A program made the position numbers and the translations under genes. This document shows positions 8,243 to 16,416 of a stretch of DNA of 64,000 bases, in pieces. This DNA comes from Lentisphaerae bacterium GWF2_38_69 (GTDB taxonomy: Bacteria > Verrucomicrobiota > Lentisphaeria > Victivallales > GWF2-38-69). Below the pieces are notes generated by a model. The model saw nothing but the letters and a program-made list of their open reading frames with translations. It searched no databases and had not been told where the DNA came from. The stretch lies in assembly GCA_001803205.1 (NCBI GenBank), contig MHBE01000029.1, positions 1-64,000 of the forward strand, given 5' to 3'. How positions within the stretch are numbered: the stretch's first letter is position 1; every line of letters starts with the position of its first letter.

Positions 8243-8953
8243 TTATTCTTTCTTGTCTTTAGCAGGAGCTGCTGTTTTTCCAGGAGCAGCTTTTGCTTCA
8301 GCGCCTTCAGCTTTCTTTTCACCTTCAGCACCTTCAGCTTTCTTTTCCCCTTCAGCGCCTTCAGCTGCTGCAGCTTCAGTTGACTTTTCGGTTTCGACTT
8401 TGACTTTCGGCAAGCCGACATGGAATATGACCTGATCCTCATCTCCTACAGCCTTTACATTGGCTGGAAGCTTAACATCTTTTAACTGCAAAGAGGCATT
8501 AAGTTCAAGTGCTGACACATCAGCGGTAATAGAAACCGGAAGATCCGCAGGTAGACAGGATACTTGGATTTCGTGTACATACTGGTCAAGCACTCCACCT
8601 TGAAGAAGACCGATTGAATGACCATGAGGATAGACAGCTATGGAAGCGACAATTTCCTTATTCATATCAATTTCAAGGAAATCAACATGGGTGGTTTGGG
8701 CAGCCAGATAATTGTACTGAACATCTTTGATAAGGGCATTAATTTCGGCGCCATTAGATGAGACTAAAGAAATAATGCTTACATCTTTGCTTAGTACTTT
8801 ATCAAGTTCCTTTGCGTTTATTTCAAAGTGTTTGGGTTCTTTGTGCAAACCATAAACTATGGCAGGTACATTTCCTGCTTTTCTTGCTCTGCGTGATGAA
8901 GCTGAGCCAAGAACCGTTCTTTCAACAACATTTATTTTGCTTGTTGTAGCCAT
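8243..8953 (-). CDS. rplY: 50S ribosomal protein L25/Ctc, long form
   Basis: A 236-residue Ctc/TL5-type L25 that binds 5S rRNA. The N-terminal beta-barrel domain (about 1-93) starts SKINVVERTVLGSASSRRARKAGNVPAIVYG; the C-terminal TL5 domain (about 95-185) contains LQGGVLDQYVHEIQVSCLPADLP and LQLKDVKLPANVKA. The last ~45 residues are a low-complexity tail with AEGAEGEKK repeated in tandem, then an Ala/Pro/Lys stretch ending KDKKE. It lies between prs and pth as in many bacteria. Confidence 0.93.
   Translation of the reverse strand: MATTSKINVVERTVLGSASSRRARKAGNVPAIVYGLHKEPKHFEINAKELDKVLSKDVSIISLVSSNGAEINALIKDVQYNYLAAQTTHVDFLEIDMNKEIVASIAVYPHGHSIGLLQGGVLDQYVHEIQVSCLPADLPVSITADVSALELNASLQLKDVKLPANVKAVGDEDQVIFHVGLPKVKVETEKSTEAAAAEGAEGEKKAEGAEGEKKAEGAEAKAAPGKTAAPAKDKKE
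8301..8366 (-). repeat. 27-bp tandem repeat in rplY tail
   Basis: Two full copies (8301-8327, 8328-8354) and a partial third (from 8355) of a 27-bp unit, differing at only a few bases, encode the nine-residue unit AEGAEGEKK of the L25 tail. The near identity at DNA level points to recent duplication; the unit is a multiple of three, so copy changes would keep the frame. Confidence 0.8.
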
Positions 8954-8997
8954 TTTGTGATCCTTTTTAGATTTTACTTATAACTATATAAAAACAT

Positions 8998-9954
8998 TTA
9001 CTTAACATTGCTTTTAAAAAGAGAAGAAAGCGAACCTCCTGCATGTATTCTTCTTATTGCTTCAGCCATTATCGGAGCAATACTCACGATTTTTAACTTG
9101 CTGGATTTGCCTACGACTTCAGGGACAGAATCAGTAGAATAAAGCTCTTCTATTATACTTGATTCAAGTTTCTCAATTCCAAGATCATTCATCAGGCAAT
9201 GAGAAGTAGCAGCTATTATTCTGTTTGCTCCTTCTTTCTTTAGCAGATTTGCTCCAGCAATCAAAGTTCCTGCCGTAGAGGTCAGGTCATCTATAATTAA
9301 ACAAGTCCTTCCTTTTACTTCTCCAACAAGGTGCGAAGACTCCACTGTCAGTGCATCTGTCCTTCTTTTTGAAATTACTGCAAGACCTGCACCAAGCGCA
9401 CTTGCATATGCATGAGCCATTTTTACGCTTCCTGAATCAGGTGCAACGACCACAGCATTATCTCCTAAAGCTTTTTTAAGATGCGGATAGAGAACGGGAG
9501 CAGCATAGAGGTGATCTACCGGTATGTCAAAGAAACCCATTATTTGCTGAGCATGCAAGTCCATTGTAAGGACTCTGTTTACTCCTGCGGCAATAAGCAC
9601 ATTGGCAACGAGCTTTGATGTGATTGCTACTCTTGGTTTATCCTTTCTGTCCTGCCTGGCGTAACCATAATAAGGGATAACAGCTGTAATCCTGCCTGCC
9701 GAAGCACGCATAGCGGCATCTATCATTATCAGAAGTTCCATGAGAGTTTCATTTGGCGGGTAGCAGGTAGGTTGTATTAGAAACACATCTCCGCCTCTTA
9801 TATTCTGGAGGTATTGTACAAATATTTCCCCATCAGGGAAATGCTCAATTTTTATATTTCCAAGAGTTATCCCAAGCTGTTCAGCGATATCTTTTGCAAG
9901 TTTAGGATGTGCCGAACCCGAAAATACAAATAATTCCTGCCCTCTAGTGTACAT
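8998..9954 (-). CDS. prs: Ribose-phosphate pyrophosphokinase
   Basis: A 318-residue PRPP synthase (ribose 5-phosphate plus ATP to PRPP plus AMP), feeding purine, pyrimidine, histidine and NAD synthesis. Motifs: ELFVFSGSAHPKLAKDIAEQLG, the ATP-binding region PYYGYARQDRKDKPR, catalytic DLHAQQIMGFFDIPVDHLYA, the flexible loop SKRRT, and the PRPP loop as IIDDLTSTAGT. The usual class I loop is DDxIDTAGT, so the middle residues are altered while both aspartates and TAGT remain. Head gene of the minus-strand block, divergent from mlaE. Confidence 0.95.
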   Translation of the reverse strand: MYTRGQELFVFSGSAHPKLAKDIAEQLGITLGNIKIEHFPDGEIFVQYLQNIRGGDVFLIQPTCYPPNETLMELLIMIDAAMRASAGRITAVIPYYGYARQDRKDKPRVAITSKLVANVLIAAGVNRVLTMDLHAQQIMGFFDIPVDHLYAAPVLYPHLKKALGDNAVVVAPDSGSVKMAHAYASALGAGLAVISKRRTDALTVESSHLVGEVKGRTCLIIDDLTSTAGTLIAGANLLKKEGANRIIAATSHCLMNDLGIEKLESSIIEELYSTDSVPEVVGKSSKLKIVSIAPIMAEAIRRIHAGGSLSSLFKSNVK

Positions 9955-10060
9955 AAGTTTTTATCCTAAAAAATTGTTTATTTTATTTTAATTAAAGGTT
10001 ATAAACCTAGCATTTTACCTTAAAATAACTTATATAAAGTATAGCATAACACTCTTTTGC

Positions 10061-11296
10061 TTGCCGGATTCGACTAGAAAAGAGCTTTACTATACACGAC
10101 CCGATTTGTTAGTCAACAATCAATATTATTTAATCTCAAAATATATGGTTCAGGAAAACAAAACCAATTACAGTCCAAATGGTATAGCTATAAAACAGGA
10201 GAGCGATATTTTGACCTTATCCGGTTTTGATGTTAATGATCTGGATGAAGCTTCTTTTAGGGATAACTTCAATTATTTCAAGGAATTGTTAAAAGCAAAG
10301 AAAGTAAAAAATCTAATAATAGATATAAAGAACCTCGGTCCAGGTTTAAAATATAACTTAAGCTTTATTGATGCATGTGTTTCTTTTTGTAACGCAAAGT
10401 GCGTAAAAGTTCAGATTATTAATTCTTCCCATGACATTGATTTGCTTTTAAAAGAACTTGATTTTATTAAAACCCACACAGAAGTTAGAGTAAGACATAA
10501 GACACAGAAAAGCCCTTCGGCTTTAGTATCCATCGGTGAAGGAGCTATAAAATTTTTCAATGATATAAAATCCTTTTTGGGGTTTACCGGAGAAATTACA
10601 TCAGCAATGATTTATTCGGTTTTACATCCCAGAAAAATACAGTGGAAAGAAACCCTTTACTACATGGAAAAAACAGGAGCAGACGCTGTACCGATAGTTT
10701 TTGCAGTCTGCTTTCTCACAGGAGCTATTATTGCATACCAGGGCGTGGTGCAGATGGGAAGGTTCGGACTTTCGATATTTACCTCGGATCTGCTTGGGCT
10801 TGCAATGACTAAGGAACTTGGAGCTCTTATGACATCAATGGTATGCATAGGCAGGGCCGGTTCAGCTTTTGCAGCCGAAATAGGCACGATGCAAGTATCC
10901 GAGGAGGTTGACGCGATGGAAACAATGGGGCTTACTACCTCAAGGTTTCTTGTAGTTCCTAAAATAATAGGGCTTGCATGCGTAATGCCTCTGCTTACTA
11001 TTATTGCAGATATTGCCGGAATACTCGGAGGTTCGATTTCGGCTGTTTTGAAAGGCGGTCTTTCATTTCCGGAATTTTTCTCAAGGACGATTTCAGCGAT
11101 AACCTTCGCTAATGTGATGGAGGGTGTTTCCAAAAGTATAATTTTTGCCATTTTAATAGCTGGAATAGGGTGTTTGCGAGGTTATCAGGCAGACCGCGAT
11201 GCAAAAGGAGTGGGGAGGGCTGCAACTTCTTCTGTCGTTAGCGGGATATTTATGATTGTAGTAGCGGATGGTCTTTTGACGCTGGTTTTTAATTAG
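10061..11296 (+). CDS. mlaE: STAS-MlaE fusion: ABC lipid transporter permease
   Basis: A 411-residue permease of the MlaE/YrbE family. About residues 36-150 form a STAS-like domain (ILTLSGFDVNDLDEASF, KKVKNLIIDIKNLG), equivalent to MlaB, fused to the MlaE domain from ~185 (KETLYYMEKTGADAVPIVF, GRAGSAFAAEIGTMQVSEEVDAMETMGL, RFLVVPKIIGL). With MlaF and MlaD it should move phospholipids between the membranes. The start is uncertain: TTG at 10061 gives the full frame, ATG at 10145 would remove 28 residues without touching the STAS core; neither has a good ribosome binding site. First gene of mlaEFD; no periplasmic MlaC or outer-membrane MlaA gene follows. Confidence 0.9.
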   Translation: MPDSTRKELYYTRPDLLVNNQYYLISKYMVQENKTNYSPNGIAIKQESDILTLSGFDVNDLDEASFRDNFNYFKELLKAKKVKNLIIDIKNLGPGLKYNLSFIDACVSFCNAKCVKVQIINSSHDIDLLLKELDFIKTHTEVRVRHKTQKSPSALVSIGEGAIKFFNDIKSFLGFTGEITSAMIYSVLHPRKIQWKETLYYMEKTGADAVPIVFAVCFLTGAIIAYQGVVQMGRFGLSIFTSDLLGLAMTKELGALMTSMVCIGRAGSAFAAEIGTMQVSEEVDAMETMGLTTSRFLVVPKIIGLACVMPLLTIIADIAGILGGSISAVLKGGLSFPEFFSRTISAITFANVMEGVSKSIIFAILIAGIGCLRGYQADRDAKGVGRAATSSVVSGIFMIVVADGLLTLVFN

Positions 11297-11303
11297 GATA
11301 TAT

Positions 11304-12062
11304 ATGTCAGAACAAAAAGAAGTTATAAAAGTAGAGCATCTTACTATAGGTTATGGAGAATCCGTCCTGCTGAAAGATATTAGCTTTTCTGTCATGAAAG
11401 GAGAAATATTTGCGATATTAGGAGGTTCCGGAAGCGGGAAGAGCACTATAATAAAACACCTAACCGGTTTGCACAAGCCAATCAACGGCAAAATATTTAT
11501 CAATGGGATTGATATAGTTACTGCTGATGATTTTAAGCTTGCAACTTTGAGAAAGAGTTTTGGTATTCTTTATCAGTCTGGAGCTCTTTTCAGTTCATTA
11601 ACTATCGAAGAAAATATTGCGTTGCCGCTTCTTGAATATACGACTTTCCCAAAGGAAACTATTAATTCAATTGCTAAGATAAAGCTCAATACTGTAGGAC
11701 TAGGAGGATATGAAAAATTCATGCCTTACGAACTTAGCGGAGGAATGAAGAAAAGGGCAGCTCTCGCAAGAGCTTTAGCTTTGAATCCGGAAATTTTGTT
11801 TTTTGATGAACCTTCAGCAGGGCTGGATCCTATAAATTCTGCAAAACTTGATAATCTAATTTTAAAGATAAATAACGAAACAGGCGTTACAATTGTAATT
11901 GTCACTCATGAACTGGAGAGTCTGTTCTCTGTAGCAGATAGAGTTATAATAGTAGATAAAAAGTGCCAATGCATTCTCGATGAAGGTGAACCGCAGAGCC
12001 TGAAAGGCAACAGCAAAAATGAATGGGTCAGAAACTTTTTGAATAGAAAATATTTAGGATAA
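11304..12062 (+). CDS. mlaF: MlaF-type ABC transporter ATPase
   Basis: A 252-residue ATP-binding subunit. Walker A GGSGSGKST (40-48), Q-loop YQSGALFSSLT, signature LSGGMKKRAALARAL (from 144), Walker B ILFFDEPSAGLDP and H-loop VTHE are all intact. YQSGALFSSLT and SGGMKKR are typical of the MlaF/Ttg2A group. It begins 7 bases after mlaE, with GGA before the ATG, and should power lipid transport by MlaE and MlaD. Confidence 0.94.
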   Translation: MSEQKEVIKVEHLTIGYGESVLLKDISFSVMKGEIFAILGGSGSGKSTIIKHLTGLHKPINGKIFINGIDIVTADDFKLATLRKSFGILYQSGALFSSLTIEENIALPLLEYTTFPKETINSIAKIKLNTVGLGGYEKFMPYELSGGMKKRAALARALALNPEILFFDEPSAGLDPINSAKLDNLILKINNETGVTIVIVTHELESLFSVADRVIIVDKKCQCILDEGEPQSLKGNSKNEWVRNFLNRKYLG

Positions 12063-12066
12063 AAAT

Positions 12067-13029
12067 ATGTCAAATCTAGCAAATAAATACAAGCTTGGGA
12101 TTTTTGTAGTTCTTTCTTTTATTCTGATTGTGATAGTTGCCATTTTGCTTGGAAGTTTATCTTTGTTTCAAAGTAAAACAAGATGCATGACAGTAGTTAA
12201 CTCATCGGTGCAAGGTCTCTCAGTCGGTGCCAAGGTTAAGTTCAACGGAGTAAATATCGGACAGGTTTCTTCTATTCAAATATCTCCAAGGGGAGAATAT
12301 ATATTTATTTATATGAATCTTTCATCTGAAGCGATAGCCTTCACCGGCAGCGATACTACTCATTCTTTTGCTGATTTTCTTGATGATGAGGTTAAAAATG
12401 GGCTTTGCTGTCAATTAAGATATGAAGGCATTACAGGTAATCTTTATCAGGAAATAAAATATTTTCCTGAAGAAACCTATAAGATACCTGCCCCTAAACT
12501 TCCATCAGGGCACTTGCTTTTTATCCCCTCAACGCCCCCGATTCTTCTTACTGATCTTATGAATAAAGTTAATTCTTCTCTTGAGAAACTTTCTAAAATC
12601 GATGGGATATTTCTCAAGGTTGTAAGTACTGTGGATACTATTAATAAATACCTTGAAGGGCCGCAAGTAGCTAATTTTATTAAAGAAACCGAAAAGATAT
12701 CTGTTAATCTAGCCCAAATGTCTGAAAAATTTAATGATATAATTACTAAAGAAAAACTCGAGAATATAATTGATGACATAGAGGTTGCAGCAAATCAGGT
12801 AAAAAATCTTTCTTTGGAACTTAACGAACAAGTCAAAAAAGCAAAAATCGCCGAAACTTCCCTTAGAGCCAGACAGCTTATGCACTCAGCAAAAACGAAT
12901 ATCAATAATATCTCAGGTTCAATTGAAACGGCTACTGAAAGTATAACTGATCTGTCTGATTCCATAAACAGAAATCCCAATGTGCTTATTATGGGATCCG
13001 GTAATAAAGAAGTAGTTCCTTCATTTTAA
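12067..13029 (+). CDS. mlaD: MlaD-type MCE domain protein
   Basis: A 320-residue MCE protein. One N-terminal membrane helix (about 8-31) is followed by the MCE domain (about 38-150: VQGLSVGAKVKFNGVNIGQV is the family hallmark, then RYEGITGNLYQEIKYF). The rest is a long helical region predicted coiled coil, ending without a lipid anchor. MCE proteins form periplasmic hexameric rings with a hydrophobic pore that carries lipids. E. coli MlaD is ~183 residues; the long helical tail resembles the longer MCE proteins and could reach further across the periplasm. Follows mlaF by 4 bases. Confidence 0.92.
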   Translation: MSNLANKYKLGIFVVLSFILIVIVAILLGSLSLFQSKTRCMTVVNSSVQGLSVGAKVKFNGVNIGQVSSIQISPRGEYIFIYMNLSSEAIAFTGSDTTHSFADFLDDEVKNGLCCQLRYEGITGNLYQEIKYFPEETYKIPAPKLPSGHLLFIPSTPPILLTDLMNKVNSSLEKLSKIDGIFLKVVSTVDTINKYLEGPQVANFIKETEKISVNLAQMSEKFNDIITKEKLENIIDDIEVAANQVKNLSLELNEQVKKAKIAETSLRARQLMHSAKTNINNISGSIETATESITDLSDSINRNPNVLIMGSGNKEVVPSF

Positions 13030-13073
13030 TTTTGAAGTTCATTCTGTCTTTATAACTTTGCTCTATTTCTATT

Positions 13074-13109
13074 ATCAAGCTTGATTATAAAAGATTAAAA
13101 GACAATATT
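13074..13109 (+). promoter_or_regulatory. Possible promoter with palindrome for GNAT gene
   Basis: A perfect 12-bp palindrome ATCAAGCTTGAT (13074-13085) overlaps a possible -35 TTGATT (13081-13086), followed 17 bases later by AATATT (13104-13109) as a weak -10. The GNAT start is 52 bases further on. The overlap of palindrome and -35 is what a repressor site would look like, but the support is only by eye. Confidence 0.25.
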
Positions 13110-13161
13110 TCGTGGAATAATTAAATTACCACATCCAAAAACGAAAAGGACATCCGGTATT

Positions 13162-13875
13162 ATGGAACAAGTGTCACAAGTAGTGAATTACATTAAAACC
13201 AATTTCAAGAGAAATTTAAGCTTATTGAACTTTGTAGACGAAAATCCTGTTTATAGTGCAGAGAGGGTAGGGAACTCTGTAATAGTAAGAGGTATAAGTG
13301 ATTATCCATGGGTTTATTTGGATAGTGAAAATGAAAGTGAACTTAAGCAGCTATTGCCTAAGCTCAAACCTGAAGACAATTATTTTGCAGCAGTTCAGGA
13401 TTGGATTATTCCACATCTTCTAAAAGTAAAGAGAAAACACTGGGATATTCGCACTTATCAGTACTATCTTCCAATGGATGCAAGAATTCCTGATGTTCAC
13501 GGGGAAGTCCTTCCGTTACAAATTTCAGATATCGATACTGTTTATGAGCATGTAGCTTACAAGATGGCTCTTACAAAGAACTATATCAAAGAAAGAATTA
13601 TGAAGGGATATACTGCCTGTATAAGAAAAGAAGGCAAACTTGTTGCCTGGATTCTTACGCATGATGATGGAGCTATTGGCTGTCTTTCTGTTCTGGATGG
13701 ATATAGGAATCAGGGATTAGGTACAAATGTCTGTACCAGACTGATTTCAAAAATAAGAAATGCAGGCAAACTTCCTTTCCTATATCTGGGTTATGAAAAT
13801 AAAGATTCAGAAACCTTTTTCCTGAATTTGGGTTTTAAAAAGACTATACCTGTAAACTGGTTGTATTTGCGCTGA
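13162..13875 (+). CDS. GNAT family N-acetyltransferase, FR47-like
   Basis: A 237-residue protein. The C-terminal ~110 residues are a GNAT fold: PLQISDIDTVYEHV, TACIRKEGKLVAWILTHDDGAIGCLSVLDGYRNQGLGTNVCTRLISKI (the Q/RxxGxG/A acetyl-CoA motif appears as RNQGLGT), and LGYENKDSETFFLNLGFKK. The first ~110 residues are a poorly conserved domain as in glycine N-acyltransferase-like and FR47 proteins. The substrate cannot be told. Start chosen at ATG 13162 with GAAAAGGA 11 bases upstream. It stands alone, about 130 bases after mlaD. Confidence 0.8.
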   Translation: MEQVSQVVNYIKTNFKRNLSLLNFVDENPVYSAERVGNSVIVRGISDYPWVYLDSENESELKQLLPKLKPEDNYFAAVQDWIIPHLLKVKRKHWDIRTYQYYLPMDARIPDVHGEVLPLQISDIDTVYEHVAYKMALTKNYIKERIMKGYTACIRKEGKLVAWILTHDDGAIGCLSVLDGYRNQGLGTNVCTRLISKIRNAGKLPFLYLGYENKDSETFFLNLGFKKTIPVNWLYLR

Positions 13876-13890
13876 ATTATCAATGAATAT

Positions 13891-14024
13891 TTATTTGGTA
13901 TAGCAGTTAGGATATTCTTCCAGGTAATCTTTACTCATAGCGAAAGCTTTCCCCCCCCCAGAAAAGAAATATATTTATTGGTACAGGCAGAGCATTTTCC
14001 TTTAAGGTTGTTTCTATCTTGGAG
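13891..14024 (-). pseudogene. Decayed C-terminal SPASM-domain fragment with G9 tract
   Basis: On the minus strand, directly after the HlyD-like gene stop, an open frame reads LQDRNNLKGKCSACTNKYIS, then FLGGG; in the next frame it continues KAFAMSKDYLEEYPNCYTK and stops at 13891-13893. Joined, this closely resembles the C-terminal end of radical-SAM SPASM proteins (family pattern KGkCgaCeyk.iCGGCRaRAYa.tGDyl.eDP.C). The frame change falls in a run of nine G (C9 at 13951-13959); ten G would join the two halves. The CGGC cysteines are lost and no radical-SAM body exists upstream, so this is a relic of a larger gene. Confidence 0.6.
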
Positions 14025-14025
14025 A

Positions 14026-15063
14026 TTAATAAAAGAGAATGTCGACAGGAAGACAGGCAATCTTGTATTTATGAGGAATATTTTCTTTAGGGAGTACCCT
14101 TATAAGGATTTTCTTTTTATCGCTCGATACTATGTTTGATCTTGATGGATCCATTTCAGCGAAAATGGGCGTTGCTGAAACTATTCCTTTTATCTTTTCT
14201 CCATCAGGAAATAAAATGTTAACCTCCTGATTTGCTTTGAGCTTCTTTGATAGGAATTTGGACTCCACATAGGCTATTATGTAAATGTTTCTGTTAACAA
14301 CTATGATTGCAATGTCTTGGCCATCTTTTACATATTCATTTTCATGAATAACAACTTTTGCCAGAGTTCCTGCTTCAGGAGCTTTTATCGTCAAGAGTTC
14401 GAGAGATGTTTTAAGTATTTTAATCTTTGCTTCCGTTGCTCTTATATTCTTGTCAAAATATTCTTCACTCTGAAGTTTCTTATTAGTTTGGAGTTTGGCA
14501 ATCTCTCTATCTAAAGCTTTGTAGCCTTGAGTAGCAGTGTTCAGATCATAAAGAGCTTTTTCTATATTTGCAATGCTTGTCTGCCCTTTTGATTTAAGGT
14601 CTTCCCATACTTTGAGATAATATTTACTGGATTCCATATATTTTGCGGCTTCTGTTCTGGCAATTAGCAGATGGTTTAATTCGGAATCATCACTAAGCAG
14701 TTTTTTTTTCTTCTCTTCTAGTGTGAGGATTTCTTCATCCAGAGTTCTAAGCTCAGATAAGAGCTGTGGACTGGAAAGCAGCATCAAAGACTGACCTTTC
14801 TCAAAAGAATCTCCGGGAGTTAAAAGTACCTGGTCAACATATGCATTTGAAGGGGAGCGAAGAACAACCTCGCCAAACATAATATGCCCATTCGCACTCA
14901 TCAGAAATGTATCAGTGAAAATTTTGTAACCAAGATAGACAAAGGGAGAGAGAATCATTATAAGCAGAAGATACCAGTAAACTTTAGACAGATGTCTTTT
15001 GCCAGGAGCATAGCTTGGAGATTGCTGAAGTTTTTGATCTTTATGTTTAAAATTGAAACTCAT
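14026..15063 (-). CDS. HlyD/membrane-fusion-like protein of polysaccharide locus
   Basis: A 345-residue protein with one N-terminal membrane helix (about 28-52, YWYLLLIMILSPFVYLGYKIF), a biotinyl-lipoyl-like half motif (VVLRSPSNAYVDQVLLTPGDSFEKGQSLMLL), a long coiled-coil hairpin (about 100-215), the second half motif (LTIKAPEAGTLAKVVIHENEYVKDGQDIAIIV) and a beta-barrel domain (YVESKFLSKKLKANQEVNILFP). This is the HlyD/EmrA layout; similar proteins (Alg44, BcsA-associated adaptors) act as periplasmic parts of polysaccharide export. No PilZ domain is seen. It follows the glycosyltransferase gene by 18 bases, so it probably helps pass the glycan across the envelope. Confidence 0.82.
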   Translation of the reverse strand: MSFNFKHKDQKLQQSPSYAPGKRHLSKVYWYLLLIMILSPFVYLGYKIFTDTFLMSANGHIMFGEVVLRSPSNAYVDQVLLTPGDSFEKGQSLMLLSSPQLLSELRTLDEEILTLEEKKKKLLSDDSELNHLLIARTEAAKYMESSKYYLKVWEDLKSKGQTSIANIEKALYDLNTATQGYKALDREIAKLQTNKKLQSEEYFDKNIRATEAKIKILKTSLELLTIKAPEAGTLAKVVIHENEYVKDGQDIAIIVVNRNIYIIAYVESKFLSKKLKANQEVNILFPDGEKIKGIVSATPIFAEMDPSRSNIVSSDKKKILIRVLPKENIPHKYKIACLPVDILFY

Positions 15064-15081
15064 TAGCTTTACTTATTAAGT

Positions 15082-16416
15082 TTAATTTGTTTTTCTGATT
15101 ACCCACCAGGGTGCCATGCTAGTGTCTTTATGAGTTGAGAGAACAAACTCAAGAATCGTAGCATAAGCTGTATTTATTCTCATTATATATTGATAAATAG
15201 GCATAAGCGGTAGATAAAGTAAAAATTTTATATCATTTTTCTTTCTTTCAGATACAAATGCCAGGTAAAGAAAAAATAGAGCAGTAGTAGAAAACAAGTA
15301 ATAGATATATGTCAATATGAGCATAGTACTAGCAAAGCTTGGAGAGAATTTAAAAAAAAGCCATATGGTATAAATGATAGTCAGGAACGGAACGCACAGG
15401 CAAAACATAAAATCATACCAAACAATAGCAAAGAGGTTTTTCCATCCAATATTTTTGGGTCTTAGTATTTTTCTGTAACGCTTGAAATAGAGAAAAGAAA
15501 GATCGCCGTCCCATCTTTGGCGCTGTTTGAGCAGTTTGCTCCAGCTTTCAGGTCCGTCTGTATGCATTGTAGATTCATATGTATGAATGATTTTGAGATT
15601 AGGATAACTTTTGAGATATGCTTTGATCCTTGTTGTCATATCGAGATCTTCAGCAGTTCCGTTTTTCCAGCCACCTATAGCCTGTATGAAACTTTTCCTG
15701 AATATTCCATGCGCTCCAGATATATTATTGAGCATTCCGAGTTCTGCCAAACCGGTTTTTGATAATTGCAACCCGATCATATATTCGAGAGCCTGGAATT
15801 TTGTAACCAGACTTGCATTCCAGTTTCTAATTCTGATATTTCCTGATGACCCTACAACATTAGGATTCGCAAAACCTCTGACAGCAGAAGCTACCAGATC
15901 ATTATCCAAAGAGCAGTCGCCGTCGACAATTATTATTATCTCTCCTTTTGAAATGGATAAGCCGAGGTTGTTTGATGAGACTCTGCCGCCGCGTAATTTT
16001 TTTGGAATTACCCTTATATAACGAGAACTGTACTTATTCTCAGCATGATACTTATTTGCATAATTCAAAGCAGCTAGATAAGTAGATTTATTGATGTCAG
16101 AACCGTCTACCATGACCAGAATTTCTATATTTCCTTTGTAAAGTTGTTCGACCAGGGATCGGATTGTGTCGAGTATGGCTTTTCCTTCGTTATAGCATGT
16201 TATTATACAGCTGACAGTCGGGAAATAGTTCACCGGAGCAGACCAGAGAAATACATCATTCCAAAATTTTTTAATATAAGAAGTAATTATTAGTAAGTAG
16301 AGCGGTATCTCAAGGAAAATAACGATAGGGAAGACAAAGACATACAGTTTCCAGTATTCTTCATAGTTCCAGTACATTGTCAGGTAATAGAGGATCTCAT
16401 TCCAATATCTGTTCAT
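15082..16416 (-). CDS. Processive family 2 glycosyltransferase (PgaC/BcsA-like)
   Basis: A 444-residue membrane glycosyltransferase. N-terminal helices (about 24-48), then a GT-A catalytic domain with the processive D,D,D,QxxRW set: MVDGSD (102-107), VDGD (164-167), TAEDLD (254-259), QRQRW (298-302); three or four more helices follow, from about 330. Size and layout match PgaC/IcaA poly-N-acetylglucosamine synthases better than the larger BcsA, and no C-terminal PilZ domain is present. It should polymerise a beta-linked glycan from a nucleotide sugar and thread it through the inner membrane. Its start overlaps the preceding gene by 4 bases. Confidence 0.88.
   Translation of the reverse strand: MNRYWNEILYYLTMYWNYEEYWKLYVFVFPIVIFLEIPLYLLIITSYIKKFWNDVFLWSAPVNYFPTVSCIITCYNEGKAILDTIRSLVEQLYKGNIEILVMVDGSDINKSTYLAALNYANKYHAENKYSSRYIRVIPKKLRGGRVSSNNLGLSISKGEIIIIVDGDCSLDNDLVASAVRGFANPNVVGSSGNIRIRNWNASLVTKFQALEYMIGLQLSKTGLAELGMLNNISGAHGIFRKSFIQAIGGWKNGTAEDLDMTTRIKAYLKSYPNLKIIHTYESTMHTDGPESWSKLLKQRQRWDGDLSFLYFKRYRKILRPKNIGWKNLFAIVWYDFMFCLCVPFLTIIYTIWLFFKFSPSFASTMLILTYIYYLFSTTALFFLYLAFVSERKKNDIKFLLYLPLMPIYQYIMRINTAYATILEFVLSTHKDTSMAPWWVIRKTN

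Noticed and set aside
8140-8442. A 100-codon Lys/Leu-rich frame on the minus strand across the rplY tail
   Set aside because: It is the out-of-frame reading of the rplY tandem repeat and crosses the terminator into pth; its repeats simply mirror those of the real gene.
10660-11151. A 163-codon frame opposite mlaE
   Set aside because: Antisense to the conserved MlaE core, with no motif and no ribosome binding site.
13951-13959. Phase-variation switch of a live gene at the G9/C9 tract
   Set aside because: Correcting the run joins only about 40 residues of a SPASM tail with no catalytic body upstream, so there is no functional gene to switch; treated as a relic instead.
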